Notes under the pieces: generated by a model
Seen by the model: only the letters and a program-made list of their open reading frames with translations
What the model was told of the DNA's origin: nothing
Database searches by the model: none
Assembly (NCBI GenBank): GCA_019096155.1
Contig: JAHCVI010000001.1
Span: 1,426,001 to 1,490,000 of the forward strand
Direction of reading: 5' to 3'
DNA length: 64,000 nucleotides
From: Staphylotrichum longicolle
Lineage: Eukaryota > Ascomycota > Sordariomycetes > Sordariales > Chaetomiaceae
Program-made: the position numbers and the translations under genes
In this document: positions 1-9,973 of the stretch, piece after piece
Position numbering within the stretch: position 1 is the first letter of the stretch
Layout: the number at the start of each line of letters is the position of its first letter

Positions 1-525
1 GGAATTCCGATCTGGCTTCCCTTGTGTCTCTTGTGTCGAGAACCGCCCTGCGTGGCTCGAGAATTGCCAGACCAGAGAGCCCGAATCTCTGATCGGAGTG
101 TTTCCCAGCCCGACTTTCCAAGCTGGGCAGCAAGACAAAGTCTATCGTGCATAGCAATTGCATGCATACGAAGACACGACAGTCGAGACAGTGCATATCT
201 TCGTCCGTCGGTTCCGGACTATTGACGTTAGGGCTGAATCCTGCCCACCCAAACGAAAGAGCAAGCGAAAGGCTCAGCTGAACAGGCCCGGGCGCTCTCT
301 CCTCACCAAGTCACCATCATGAGATTCTCCCACGGCCCCACGCACAGATCTGACTTCTTTTCGGGCCATGGCAGTTGAGAACTAAGCCACCCCCTCAATC
401 ATCTCTTTCCGCCGTCGCAAGCCTCCCTCATCATCAGGATACCCACAAGAGCTAGTTAACCATGACTCGCAGCGCCATGCCGTGTCCAGGGCGACTCCAG
501 GCTCACCAGGCTGGGCCGGGGCCCC

Positions 526-544
526 GGGGGGGGGGGGGGGGGGG
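526..544. repeat. Mononucleotide run of 19 G
   Basis: Nineteen consecutive G are preceded by CCCC, so the start can fold on itself. Its length in the assembly is unlikely to be reliable, because shorter homopolymers elsewhere in the window appear miscounted. Confidence 0.9.
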
Positions 545-1820
545 CTCCATCATCCCAGCGTTCCATCGCCCAGAAAAACGCACGAGAGCTGCATCTGCAT
601 CTGCACCTCGCAACACACATGCCAACCGCAGCCTCGCGGCACACTGCCCGTGCATACGAGCTGCAGGTCAGACCCTGCCAGCGCACAAGCCAAAATATCT
701 ACACTTTTTTTTCCTGCTCTCTCGTTGTTAGCCTGCTTCAGGTGAGCCACTGCCTCCCTCCTCGGCAATCTCACCGGTCGGGCCGGGCACTCTCACATGG
801 CGAGCTGAGTTGTGAGTTGTCGCCTGTGCCGTCGCTGGCAAAACGATACTCCCTGGGGAGACCCTGAACCAAAAGTGCTGGAGCCAGAACCAGACTCCCA
901 GATTGGCAGGGGTGGCCAGGACGGGAAGGCCAGATTCAGATCAGCGTTGTTTCCAGTGTTTCCATGTTTCCATGTTTCCACGTTTCATGCCCAGCCCAAG
1001 CGGCTCAAGCGGCTCTCCCAAAGCCTTGCCTCGGCGTTCATCTACCCACTCGGTATCTATCCCCGCGCTGTCAACAGTCAAGTGACAGAGCTGAACTCTC
1101 CAGACACGAGAAGCCTTCACCCCAAAACTCCCCGAGAGAACACCGGAAACCAAACAGGCCCTCCCTCCCCTTGCTTCCCTCCTCTTCCCAGTCTCTCGTC
1201 TCTCCCTGCTCTCCACATGCAATGTTAAGGTATGCAGTGCAGTTCCAGCTCCAGCTCCAGCTCCAGCCCCATCTCAGCCAGCCGAGATCCGACATCGCCG
1301 ATCCGGGCAGTTTTCCCGCTTCGTCTCCCGGAGCCAGCGCCGATCCCTTCCCCTTCGCAAGCCAGGAACAAGGACCTACCCCGGCTCGCGCGTGGTCGTC
1401 GCCCGCCTCGTTCACAGCGCAGCATGGCATCCCATGCACAGTGCGTCTCCACTATCACAGACAACATGTGTGCCGTCATAGAATAGAGAAGGATTTTTCT
1501 TTCTTTGAGTTTCTCTCCAGCTCGGATCGGTCCCGTTCCGAAGAAAAAATCTTTTCACGCCGCTGGGCAGGGCCCTTCCGGGTTGTGAGCATTGACAAGG
1601 TGAGACATACCACATGCATGCCACGCAAACCGGCGGCTCAAGACATGAGCTTGAAAATGAGAAAGGGAAAAAAAAAAGAAAGACAGAGAACTGGTGAGTA
1701 AAACAGTCACAGCAGGTGGCTGGCTGCAGCATCAACCGAGAGCACATTCCTGTGTCTGTCTTGACTGTATAGACAAACACCCACAGATGTGAGCGTCAGC
1801 AGTCAAGGACGGCAGTCCAA

Positions 1821-2300
1821 AGTGAGACAACCGTTGCATAACGTTATGATCCAGAGCCGCAACAGAACCAATGATGCCAACTGTCGGTGAGCATCGACGG
1901 CAGACAACAATGAGAGTCCATGCAGGACTTGGCCACCACTCCAAGCGAGACAGCCGTTGCATATGATCCATAAACTGAAGGAGGAGTCGAACGCCCGGCA
2001 AGCTGCGGGGACGAGCAGCTGAGTACACAGTATGGACGTGATCATGACAAGACTTGACCAAAAACCCAAGAGTGTGAGACAACTCGTCCACATGATCGAG
2101 AGGCCCAACAGGAGTCGAGTCGATGGCCCGCAGACGATGGCCAACAGTCGGCGAGATGAGTCGATGAACACAGACGTGGACAACGAAGGAAGTCAACGAC
2201 CAAGTCTAAACAATAGCCAAAATGAGACAGCCGTTGCATATGCCCCCACCAGAGACGAGCTGAACAGGTTTCGGCATCAGAGCGCCGACATCACCGAGTC
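1821..2300. repeat. Degenerate ~125-150-bp tandem repeat array
   Basis: The core GAGACARCCGTTGCATA recurs near 1824, 1947 and 2224. A more diverged copy starts near 2076, giving spacings of 123, 129 and 148 bp. After the core most copies continue into an ATGATCcag-like segment and an AACAGGAGTCGAG-like segment. A GATGccaacNGTCGGcgag motif also appears twice (about 1872 and 2136). No copy is an intact coding unit. This looks like an old, mutated tandem duplication, possibly a minisatellite or a relic of a repeated element. Confidence 0.6.
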
Positions 2301-2703
2301 GATGACACAAGTCATTGACACGAGCCAATGAGCCCCACGTAAAAAAGAACCACTCATTTTCCATTCTCAACTGTCTGCCTTTCCCGTCCGCCTGCCCAAT
2401 GTCCCCCTCATTACGTGACCGACATGACCGACGTGACTGACCGAGAGACGTGAACGAAGACGTGAAACGACGTGATGCTACTCTACAACATGCCTGCTGC
2501 GACCCGACGGTCCCGTGAGCCAGAAGAGAGAGAGAGGGAGAGAGAGACAGAGAGGAACCATAGGGCGAATCCCCCTCTAAAAGAAAACTCCGGTGTGTGA
2601 CATGCCATCAATCAACGAATGGAAAGAGACCAATCCCGACTCATCCATCCATCCATCCATATTTTCATTCCCACTCCTCACTCCCCATATCCCGTGCCTA
2701 GCT

Positions 2704-5700
2704 TTAGTTGCCAGCCTCCCGACGGAACTTGGGCACATACTTGCCCGGTCCGCCGCTAGACTTCAGCGGCTCCGGCGCGGGGCCGTTGTTGTCCCTCTCA
2801 CCGCCGCGGCCAGAGCCTGCCCGGTCCATGGGTGCGCCACGGTCAGACGCACCCCTGGGAGGCAGGGGAGCACGCTCAGACGGCGCCGCACCGCCAGCTG
2901 CGGCCTTGGCAGCCTCTCTCTCGCGCCAGCTCGGCTTGTTGCCGGCAAGAGCGAGTCGCGGAGGACCAGCTGCGGGAGGCCTGTCGCCGGACTCGGTTCG
3001 CTCCATGGGAGGGGGAGCAGCCCGTGCCGGGGGCGGGGCAGCGTCTGATGGGGCGGCGCCGCCGGCAGCCCTGGCAGCCTCGCGCTCTCTCCAGCTCGGC
3101 TTGTTGCCAGCCAGCGCCAGCCGGGGCGGACCACCAGCAGCAGCAACCGGCTCGGGGCGCTCCCGGATGGGCACTGCCGACGCGGCAGCCTTCTCGGCCC
3201 TGCGGCGGGCCATGGCCTCCTCCTCGCGCTGTTGCTGGCGGGCCTGGGCTTCCTTGGCCTTCTCGCGCTCCTTCTCGCGCTCCTCCCTGATTCTGGCCAG
3301 CTCCTCCTTGCGGGCCTCCTGCCTCTTCTTCTCCTCCTCCTTCTCCCTGGCCGCACGCTCCTCGGCCTCGCGGAGAGCACGCTCCTTCTCCTCGCGCTCC
3401 CGCTTCTCGCGCAGCTTCCTTTCGCGGTACTCCTTCCTCCGCTGGGTGACCTGCTTCTCCAGCTCGCGCTCGGCATCGCGGCGGCGCTTCTCAAAGAGGT
3501 CGCGGCGGCGCTCGTGCAAGTCGGCCCGGAATGACTCGTAAAAGGGCATCAGACGGGTCAAGCGGTGCTTGAGCTCGACGTCCTCCTTGTGCTTCTGCTC
3601 GGCCTCCTTGAGAGTCTGAACCTTGATGAGCTCATACTCGGCAAGGTCGCGCTCGCGCTGCTTGGCATAATCCTCGGGAAGCTTCTTGGCTTCCTCCTTC
3701 CTGAAGGCGCGCTCCAGGTGGTCAAGGCGCTTGCCGGTGACGCGGAGCTTCTCGGCCACGGTGTTCTTCTCCCGCTCGAGCTGTTGCAGCTTGATCATGC
3801 GGATCTTGTTGCTGTCGAGGTTCTCAAGGTCTTCGAGTTCGATATCCTCAAGCTTCATATCCTTGAGCATACTCTCGACCTCCTTCTTCTTGATCTGCTC
3901 GCGCTCCGTAGCCATCCGCTTCTGCTCGCGGATCCTCTGCTCCTCGGCCAAGCGCTGAGCCTCGGCCTGCTGCAGGGCCTGCTCCTGGAGCGCCTTCTTG
4001 CGGGCGTTCTCCTTGTCCTTCTGGGCCTGGATCTCCGAAGCCTTGTCCTTGCGCTTCTGGATGACCTCCTTCCGGGCCAGGATCTCGAGATGCTCCTTCT
4101 CGGCGCCAGCCTTGGCACGAGCGAGAGCCGCGTCGCGGGCCTTGATCCGCGCCTCGTTAAACGACGGATCGATATACCGGCAAGTTGTGTACAGGACCTC
4201 AGCCAGACGGGTGAGCTGAGAGCGGACAATCTGCGACGGCGTGCTCTGGAGACGCTGGACGGAGCCGGTCTCGGCCTCAGCCGAACCAGCAGCGGAGCCG
4301 GCGTGGACGGCCTTGGCGGAGGAGAAGACATCGACATCGAAGCTCAGAACGCCGGTGGCGTGGTCCATGCGGATGGCGAGATCACCCTTCTTGTTGCCGT
4401 TCATGATGAACTTCTCAATGGTGCCACGGGTGACCTGGAAGGGCTCGGGGAACTGCGCCAGGCTCTGGACGAACTCGAGATCGACCGTCTCGTACACCTG
4501 GGAGAGCTGCTGGAACAGGCGGGTGAGGATGACCTGCTGCAGGGGAGCAATGTACTTTTGCAACTCCTCATCGGCGCCAATCTCGGCGAGAATGGGCGAG
4601 ATCTTCTGGCAAATGGACAGGGGGTGGAAGTCAACCTCGAGGATGTTGTAAAGATCCCGGATCTGGGGGCGGGCGCGGCGGAGGAGGGCCTTGGAGAGAA
4701 CATCGCGGAACAGAGTAGCACGGGTCGGCGCTTGCGACATGCCGAGAAGGTGCGTCAGGCGCGAGTTCTTGTTCTTGCGGGCCTCGTCGAAGTCGACCAT
4801 GGCACCCCGGGAGCGCGACGTGCTGATGACCGGAATGGACAGAGCCGAGAGCACGACGAAGGTGGCGGCCTTCTGCAGGTCGGCCTCACTGGCAGGCGGG
4901 TTGTCAGCCCTCCTGCTCTGGCCAGTAGCGACCATGGCGGCGGACTGGCGCAGCAGGTTGTAGTACCGCGACCAGGCAGCAGCGTGGAAGAGGTAGTTCT
5001 CGCCGACGAGGAAAATGCGAGTGAGCTTCTCGTAGTAGTTGGCCATCATGATGTTCTTAGGCGGGCGCTTGCTGAGGCTGAGGAGGGTGTGGATATCCTC
5101 GACGCTGCGGAACGCCTCCTGCCATAGCTCCAGCTCGACGGCCACGTTCAACTGCTGGAAACGAGTCTCGAGATGACGCTGGAGGGTGTCGGGGTCGTTC
5201 AGGTTGATGGCGTGCATCTGGGCCGAGTACTTGGCGGCGGTCTGGACATGGTTGCGGAGAAGCTCGCAGAGGCGGCGGAACTCGGTCTTGCGGGTGTACT
5301 TGAGGCAGAAATCAAAGGCCTGCATCGCAGTGCTCTGGTAGAGCAGTTCCAGCCGGGCATTGTTGCGGAGGATGTCCAGAACGGTCCGGTAGGCCTCCCA
5401 CAGGAACTTCAACCAAGGGGTGACGATGGCGCGGTCGGTACGGTCCTTTGACTGCTCGCCGGAGACGGTGGCCAGGAGGATGGACTCCGGGGTCTCGCTG
5501 GCCTCGAGGTCCTCGACGCTGGACGAGCCGGCGGTGGCCTCGATGCTGGATTGGACTTCGTCGGCCTTTTGCTGGGCGACCGTGACCTTCTCGGCAGCCA
5601 ACTCGATGAACTTCTTCAAGACAAGCTGTTTCCCCCAACCAATCAGCACACGCACCAAGCCGCGTCCGCCGCCATTTCACGAACCTCTATTGTTGCCACA

Positions 5701-6130
5701 TTGGTGTTCTGGGCGATGTTCTTGTACTGGTAGAGGGCGTCCTTGGCGAGCTTTCCCTTCTTCTGCTCAACAGCCAGCTCAACGAGCAGGACCATAACCG
5801 GCTCGAGGGAGGCGATGGGGACATTGCGCGACCGCTTCGAGGTGATGTGCTCGTGCAGCAGGGTCAGGGCCGCCGGGGCCTGGTTGACCCCGATGAGCTC
5901 GTGGGCCCTCTTCAGGACATTTTCGGGTTTCTGGTGCGGCGGGGGGGGCTGCAAGACAGTCAGTGGGCGCTCACGGACAGGAGCCGGACAGACCGAGGGC
6001 GACACTGCGGATGACGAGACGATGGCAGGGCGGGGAGGGGTAGCAGCGATTGCTCGCCGAGTCGTTTGGCAGTGTCTGCCCCGGTCTGGCCTAAAGACGG
6101 AATCGTGCGGTCGCAGCGGCAACGTACCAT
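2704..6130 (-). CDS. TIF32: Eukaryotic translation initiation factor 3 subunit A (eIF3a/TIF32)
   Basis: Largest scaffold subunit of eIF3, which binds the 40S ribosome and organises 43S pre-initiation complex assembly in the cytosol. Three coding exons: 6130-6128, 5948-5685 and 5625-2704, giving 1062 aa, normal for fungi. The first coding exon is the ATG alone, followed directly by GTACGT. Joining it to exon 2 gives the expected MPPPPHQKPENVLKR start, and joining exon 2 to exon 3 gives NVATIELVLKKFIELAAEKV. An alpha-helical N-terminal half leads to a PCI domain at about residues 400-525. A long Lys/Glu/Arg-rich coiled coil follows (about 590-900, with EKRRRDAERELEKQ-type text), then a Pro/Ala/Gly-rich tail holding two copies of an AGNKPSWRERE motif. 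It shares a 1.76-kb upstream region with the divergent G-gamma gene. No frame breaks were seen. The identification is very secure. Confidence 0.95.
5949..6127 (-). other. eIF3a intron 1, immediately after the start codon
   Basis: This 179-nt GTACGT...CAG intron separates the ATG (6130-6128) from the second codon. Without this splice the conserved MPPPPHQKPENV terminus has no upstream in-frame ATG, because the exon 2 frame continues upstream through intron sequence unlike the family. Confidence 0.85.
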
Positions 6131-7894
6131 GATGGGCAACCTCCTCTGCGTGGTGGCAGGTCTCGAGGAGATTTGATGGTTTTCTTGAGCGCAGCGCGAC
6201 GCAGCGTGAGGGGTTGCTGGCGACTTGGCTGGCGCTGTCCAGAGATTTTTTCGCCTCGTGGAGAATGCGTTGTCGAAGCCCTGGCCCAGGCAGGTGCGGG
6301 TTTCTGGAAATTGTGTGGGCGGAAAATGCAAATCACGTGATTTTACCAAGGGACGCAGTCAGAGCACGCCTACGGAGCCCGTTTTGGGTGGGATTTACTA
6401 AAATGCATGAAACAGCTCAAGACCTGCTTTGACTTCTTTCTTGTCTGTTATTGAAGCCCCGAAATGCTCTGCTCTTGGTGTTGTGAATGGCTTTCCGAAG
6501 CTGAGGATGCTGGGAGGAGCTGTTTTGGGAATGGAAGAGGTGGGGTCTGTTCCCTGATGCAAATGGCGGGGCACTCGGACACCCATTCTCAAGCCACTGA
6601 AAGAGGGAGGACCGCGAGTGGAGAACAATGGCAAAACGCAAAGCCCAGCCGGATATTGTTCCCTGAAACAGCGGAATGCGAATTCAGTACCCATATAACA
6701 GACAAAATGTTCATCAAAAGACAGAGACATGATGTAATAAGCCTCTCCTTTCTTCGGCGGCCGTCTGCACAATCAGCATCCTCGGGTCTTGCAGTCCTGC
6801 AGCGTGCACTGCTGCACAGGAGACAACCGTGCGCTCGTCGAGGCTGCAAGGGCCAAGACACCCAACCCTGGACCCCAGTTTCAACTCAATTGAAGCTCCA
6901 ACAGCTCTCCTACAGCGACGTGCCGCAAAGCAGGCGCCGACAGTGAGCTTTTAAGAATTTGCTAGCTCATCGGTAATAAATATCGCGGAAAGCGTGCCGT
7001 CGCCGCCCGCGCTTGGATTTTCGTCGCGGGGAGAGCAGCCGAATCGAGAATTGAGACAGGACCCCAGCGCAGTGTAACGGATCGTATGTTGGTAGCGGGC
7101 CTAATCTAACCTCCCCTGGACATCTCATTTTCTTTTGCCCGGCTTGGTCGGCCAGGTGAGCACGGGCCAACCGCGCCCGCTCCTGAACTGCTTCCCCCTT
7201 CGCTTCCCGGCGCCTCTGCCAATCCCATCCGCCCATTCCAAGACTTGGAGCCTTTGGCATTTGCAACCACAGACAGTCAATCCGTCAATCGCACCGTCGT
7301 CGGAATCCGTCGCCAGACGTCACACGCGGCCTCCCGTATTTCTTCTGGTAAGTTTGATCGCTGTTTTTATTTCTCGTCCTCGCTCGATTGTGCCGTTGCC
7401 GCGGGCTGCTGCGCCGAGGAGCAAACCGTGCAACCTGCGTGCGTGGCCTGCGACCGACAGCACACAGCACCGCGATTGCAGTCACGTCGAGCCAATTGGC
7501 CAGCAACACGAGCCGAGGGAGGAGAGGGGAAAATTAGTGGTCTAAGGCGGAGGAGAATGGGCCGGGCACGTCGAGACTGTGGAATCGAGCAAGAACCCAT
7601 CGCGGCAATTGACTGACACGCCGGCCTGGCTCAGTAGCAGCACAATCATCATCGTCGAGTAGCAGACCCCTGGTCGCGCCCCCTCCGGCCGCCGATTCGC
7701 ATCCACGCGAGCGCAGCGGCACCAGCCGATTGCAGCAACAGCCGAACCGCCTTGTCCGCTGGGCCTCTGGAGAAGGAACTTCGCCGCGTGCGCCGCCGCC
7801 GCAATCGAGACCCGACGGCATCCCAGCAACCCAGGTTGCGCACCGCGACTTTCAAATTCGGCCCTCCCCAACCGTCACGATTTCTTCCTCAAAG
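6131..7894. promoter_or_regulatory. Divergent promoter region, eIF3a / G-gamma
   Basis: This 1.76-kb stretch has no supportable ORF and lies between two genes transcribed away from each other, so it should hold both promoters and 5' leaders. A CCAAT sequence followed by TGG lies at about 7493-7501. The last 250 bp before the G-gamma start are pyrimidine-rich with several short upstream ATGs. I could not place a TATA box or transcription start. Confidence 0.5.
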
Positions 7895-8234
7895 ATGCCT
7901 CAGTACACGTCGCGCGATGTGGGCGACCCGTCGCAAATCAAGAAGAACAAGCAGAGCATGGCCGACCTCAAGCTCCGCCGGCTGACGGAGCTCAACTCGC
8001 GGCTACGTGAGGATCTCGACCGGGAACGCATCCCCGTGAGCCAAGCATCCAAGAGGTAAGAATACAGATTTTTTTCTCTCTTCATTTTTGGCGGCTGCTA
8101 ATCTGGACCCGATAGCATCATCGCGTACTGCAACAGCACCAGAGACTACATGGTCCCCAACGTTTGGGGCCCGTGCCCAAGGGTGATGATCCTACGCACC
8201 ACAACAGAGTGGCGGATGCTGTATAGTCATGTAA
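7895..8234 (+). CDS. gng-1: Heterotrimeric G-protein gamma subunit; frame broken near its 3' end
   Basis: Partner of G-beta in the membrane-bound G-beta-gamma dimer that signals in mating, growth and conidiation. Exon 1 is 7895-8055, exon 2 starts at 8116, and the 60-nt intron is GTAAGA...ATAG. The N-terminus MPQYTSRDVGDPSQIKKNK and the segment SIIAYCNSTRDYMVPNVWG match Sordariomycete G-gamma proteins. After NVWG the written frame turns to non-homologous text. Adding one G at 8173 (CCGTG to CCGGTG) and one C at 8191-8192 (CCTAC to CCCTAC) restores a path ending at TAA 8232-8234, with a C-terminal CCIVM that is a proper CaaX prenylation site. Restored length is 93 aa. As written, the reading frame runs on to about 8401 and loses the CaaX box. 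Both sites are homopolymer-like, so assembly error is the simplest explanation. Confidence 0.9.
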
Positions 8235-9146
8235 GACGGCCACTTGCGATGACCTCGACTCGGAAGTGCGAAGGCCGGCTTTCAAACTCGGGTCCACGTC
8301 ACAACCCTGGGGCCGGCCGCGTCTTTTCTTGGAGTGTGCGTCCAACAGTGTGGCCGCGCAGGAGTCGCAGACTCCTTTGTCAACGACGTTTCGGAGGGTA
8401 ATTTTGGCCGGGCCATGGATAACGGGCAAGGGAAAAAGGGGATTTACTGGAGGAGGGAAGAGACGGACCGCCACCCAGCACCACCCCCGTTGCCGACACG
8501 AAAACAAAAATCCCAAAAATCGCCAGGGCAAGGAAGAGGAGGTCATGGAAAGGACGGGACGACGGCACGGCCTCCTACGATAACGCTACCACTCATACCC
8601 TTTTTCTTCCAGGCGGATCGCAGGCTGGCTTCGCAGCTTTTCAGCGTGTAATACCTTAGTTCCTTCTTTTTTCTTCTCATTTGTCTTGTCTTACCCCCGT
8701 GCTTTACTTGGCCTGGCCCTCCTCCTTGCCCTACAATCTTCTCTTTTTTCATTGTATATAGGATTACACGGTTTCCCACTGGATTGACGAGATAAGGATT
8801 GGTGAATGAGACAGGATTGAAATCAGATGTGTGTCATGCGCTTCAGTGACGTGAAACGGCGGAATGTATCCGTAGCCAGCACATGAACGCCAGTGTCAGG
8901 TCGTCTCGGACTGTCGGGAGACATGAGATTAGTGAGTGGGTTTCGGCGGACTCCTCTCCGGCTGCTGAATGACGCAGCCCCCAGATGCCGGGCGCCCGCC
9001 GCCATCGGCGATAGCTGTTCCTCCTCCTCAACGTCACGGGCCAAGCTGGGCCCATCATAAAAGCACCAAATAAAGCTACACACGCGAACAAGCGGCCACT
9101 TCCCGAGTCAGACAGCAGAGAACACGACGTCTGCTTCCACGATCCA
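8235..9146. other. Intergenic: G-gamma 3' flank and Rdx-gene promoter
   Basis: This 912-bp gap lies between two genes on the same strand. It should contain the G-gamma 3' UTR and the upstream region of the next gene. Overlapping ORFs of up to 164 codons on the minus strand lack recognisable features. Pyrimidine-rich tracts occur at about 8660-8760. Confidence 0.5.
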
Positions 9147-9781
9147 ATGGCCGAGCCAAGACACGACGCAGCCGAGCCAAGGCTCCCCCGAGTCACGATC
9201 CAATTCTGCACCCAGTGCAAATGGATGCTTAGAGCAGCATATGTAAGCTCCGTTCTCATACTCGTCCCAACTTTACGACGCAGCAGCACACGGCCCTTGC
9301 CCTCGAACCCTCCCTCCATTGCCATATCCATCCCCAACCCCTGACCTCACCTCGTCCCTTCACCCATGTCCTACCCGACACACCCCCAACCCGCCGCCCC
9401 TCCCCAGGACTAACCCACCGTGATCTCGCGCCCCCATATCAGTACGCCCAAGAGCTCCTCTCCACCTTCTCCACCGCCCTCGGCGAAGTCGCCCTGCAGC
9501 CCGCCACAGGCGGCGTCTTCATCGTCGAGATCACCGCACCCCCCCAAAAACAACAACAACAACAACAACAAGAAGAAGAAGGCACAGCAACCTCCGCCAC
9601 CGCCACCGACACCGCCCAGTCCTTGAAGCAACAACACGAACAAAAGAAGACGGTGCTCTGGGACCGCAAGGTCGACGGCGGGTTCCCCGAGACCAAGGAG
9701 CTCAAGCGGCGGGTGCGGGACGTCATCTCGCCGGGGCAGAATCTGGGCCATGTAGATCGGGAGTATCCGCGGGGCGGACAA

Positions 9782-9812
<31 letters not shown>

Positions 9813-9973
9813 GTGCTGCTGGTGCTGCTGGTGCTGCTGGTGCTGCTGGTGCTGCTGGTGCTGCTGGTGCTGCTGGTGCTGCTGGTGCTGCTGGTGCTGC
9901 TGGTGCTGCTGGTGGTGATGGTGGTGGTGGTGGTGGAGATGGGAAGGGGGGAGCAGATGGGACGGGGTGGTAG
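9147..9973 (+). CDS. Rdx-family (SelW/SelT/SelH-like) thioredoxin-fold protein with Ala-Ala-Gly tail
   Basis: Member of the Rdx (selenoprotein W-like) family of small redox proteins, whose exact substrate in fungi is unknown. Two exons, 9147-9242 and 9443-9973, are separated by a 200-nt intron (GTAAGC...CAG, with GACTAAC upstream of the acceptor), giving 208 aa. The N-terminus VTIQFCTQCKWMLRAAY carries the redox CxxC at Cys21-Cys24; animal relatives have selenocysteine at the second position, and this one uses Cys. Exon 2 continues with YAQELLSTFSTALGEVALQP and GGVFIVEI, then a Gln/Glu-rich insertion (CAA repeat). The conserved LWDRKVDGGFPETKELKRRVRD and a short GHVDRE end the domain. An unusual tail of about 14 AAG tripeptides and a Gly-rich end follow. 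The start is the ATG just before the conserved strand. The family call is secure; the function is open. Confidence 0.87.
9782..9913 (+). repeat. 9-bp GCTGCTGGT minisatellite inside the Rdx coding sequence
   Basis: About 14 nearly perfect in-frame copies of GCTGCTGGT encode Ala-Ala-Gly repeats. The unit is a multiple of three, so copy-number change would alter protein length without breaking the frame. A GGT/GAT-rich stretch follows to about 9945. Confidence 0.95.

Larger units (their letters stand above)
1..2703. other. Intergenic stretch, left edge to eIF3a stop
   Basis: No gene could be supported here. The open frames are short, overlap one another in several frames and have no recognisable domain; the longest (964-1701, 245 codons) is low-complexity Ser/Pro/Gln translation. 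The stretch holds a 19-G run (526-544), an AGCTCC repeat near 1246-1266, a degenerate array of ~130-bp repeats (about 1821-2300), a GACGTGA-rich patch (about 2417-2475), a GAGA tract (about 2527-2555) and a short ATCC microsatellite (about 2644-2662). The right end should contain the 3' untranslated region of eIF3a. Confidence 0.6.

Noticed and set aside
3565..5127. 520-codon plus-strand ORF opposite eIF3a
   Set aside because: It mirrors the GC-rich third codon positions of eIF3a (Leu/Glu/Asp/Val-rich text) and has no domain; the minus-strand frame is plainly eIF3a.
9207..9218. Selenocysteine in the CxxC motif of the SelW-like protein
   Set aside because: The codons read Cys-Thr-Gln-Cys with no TGA, so this is the cysteine form.
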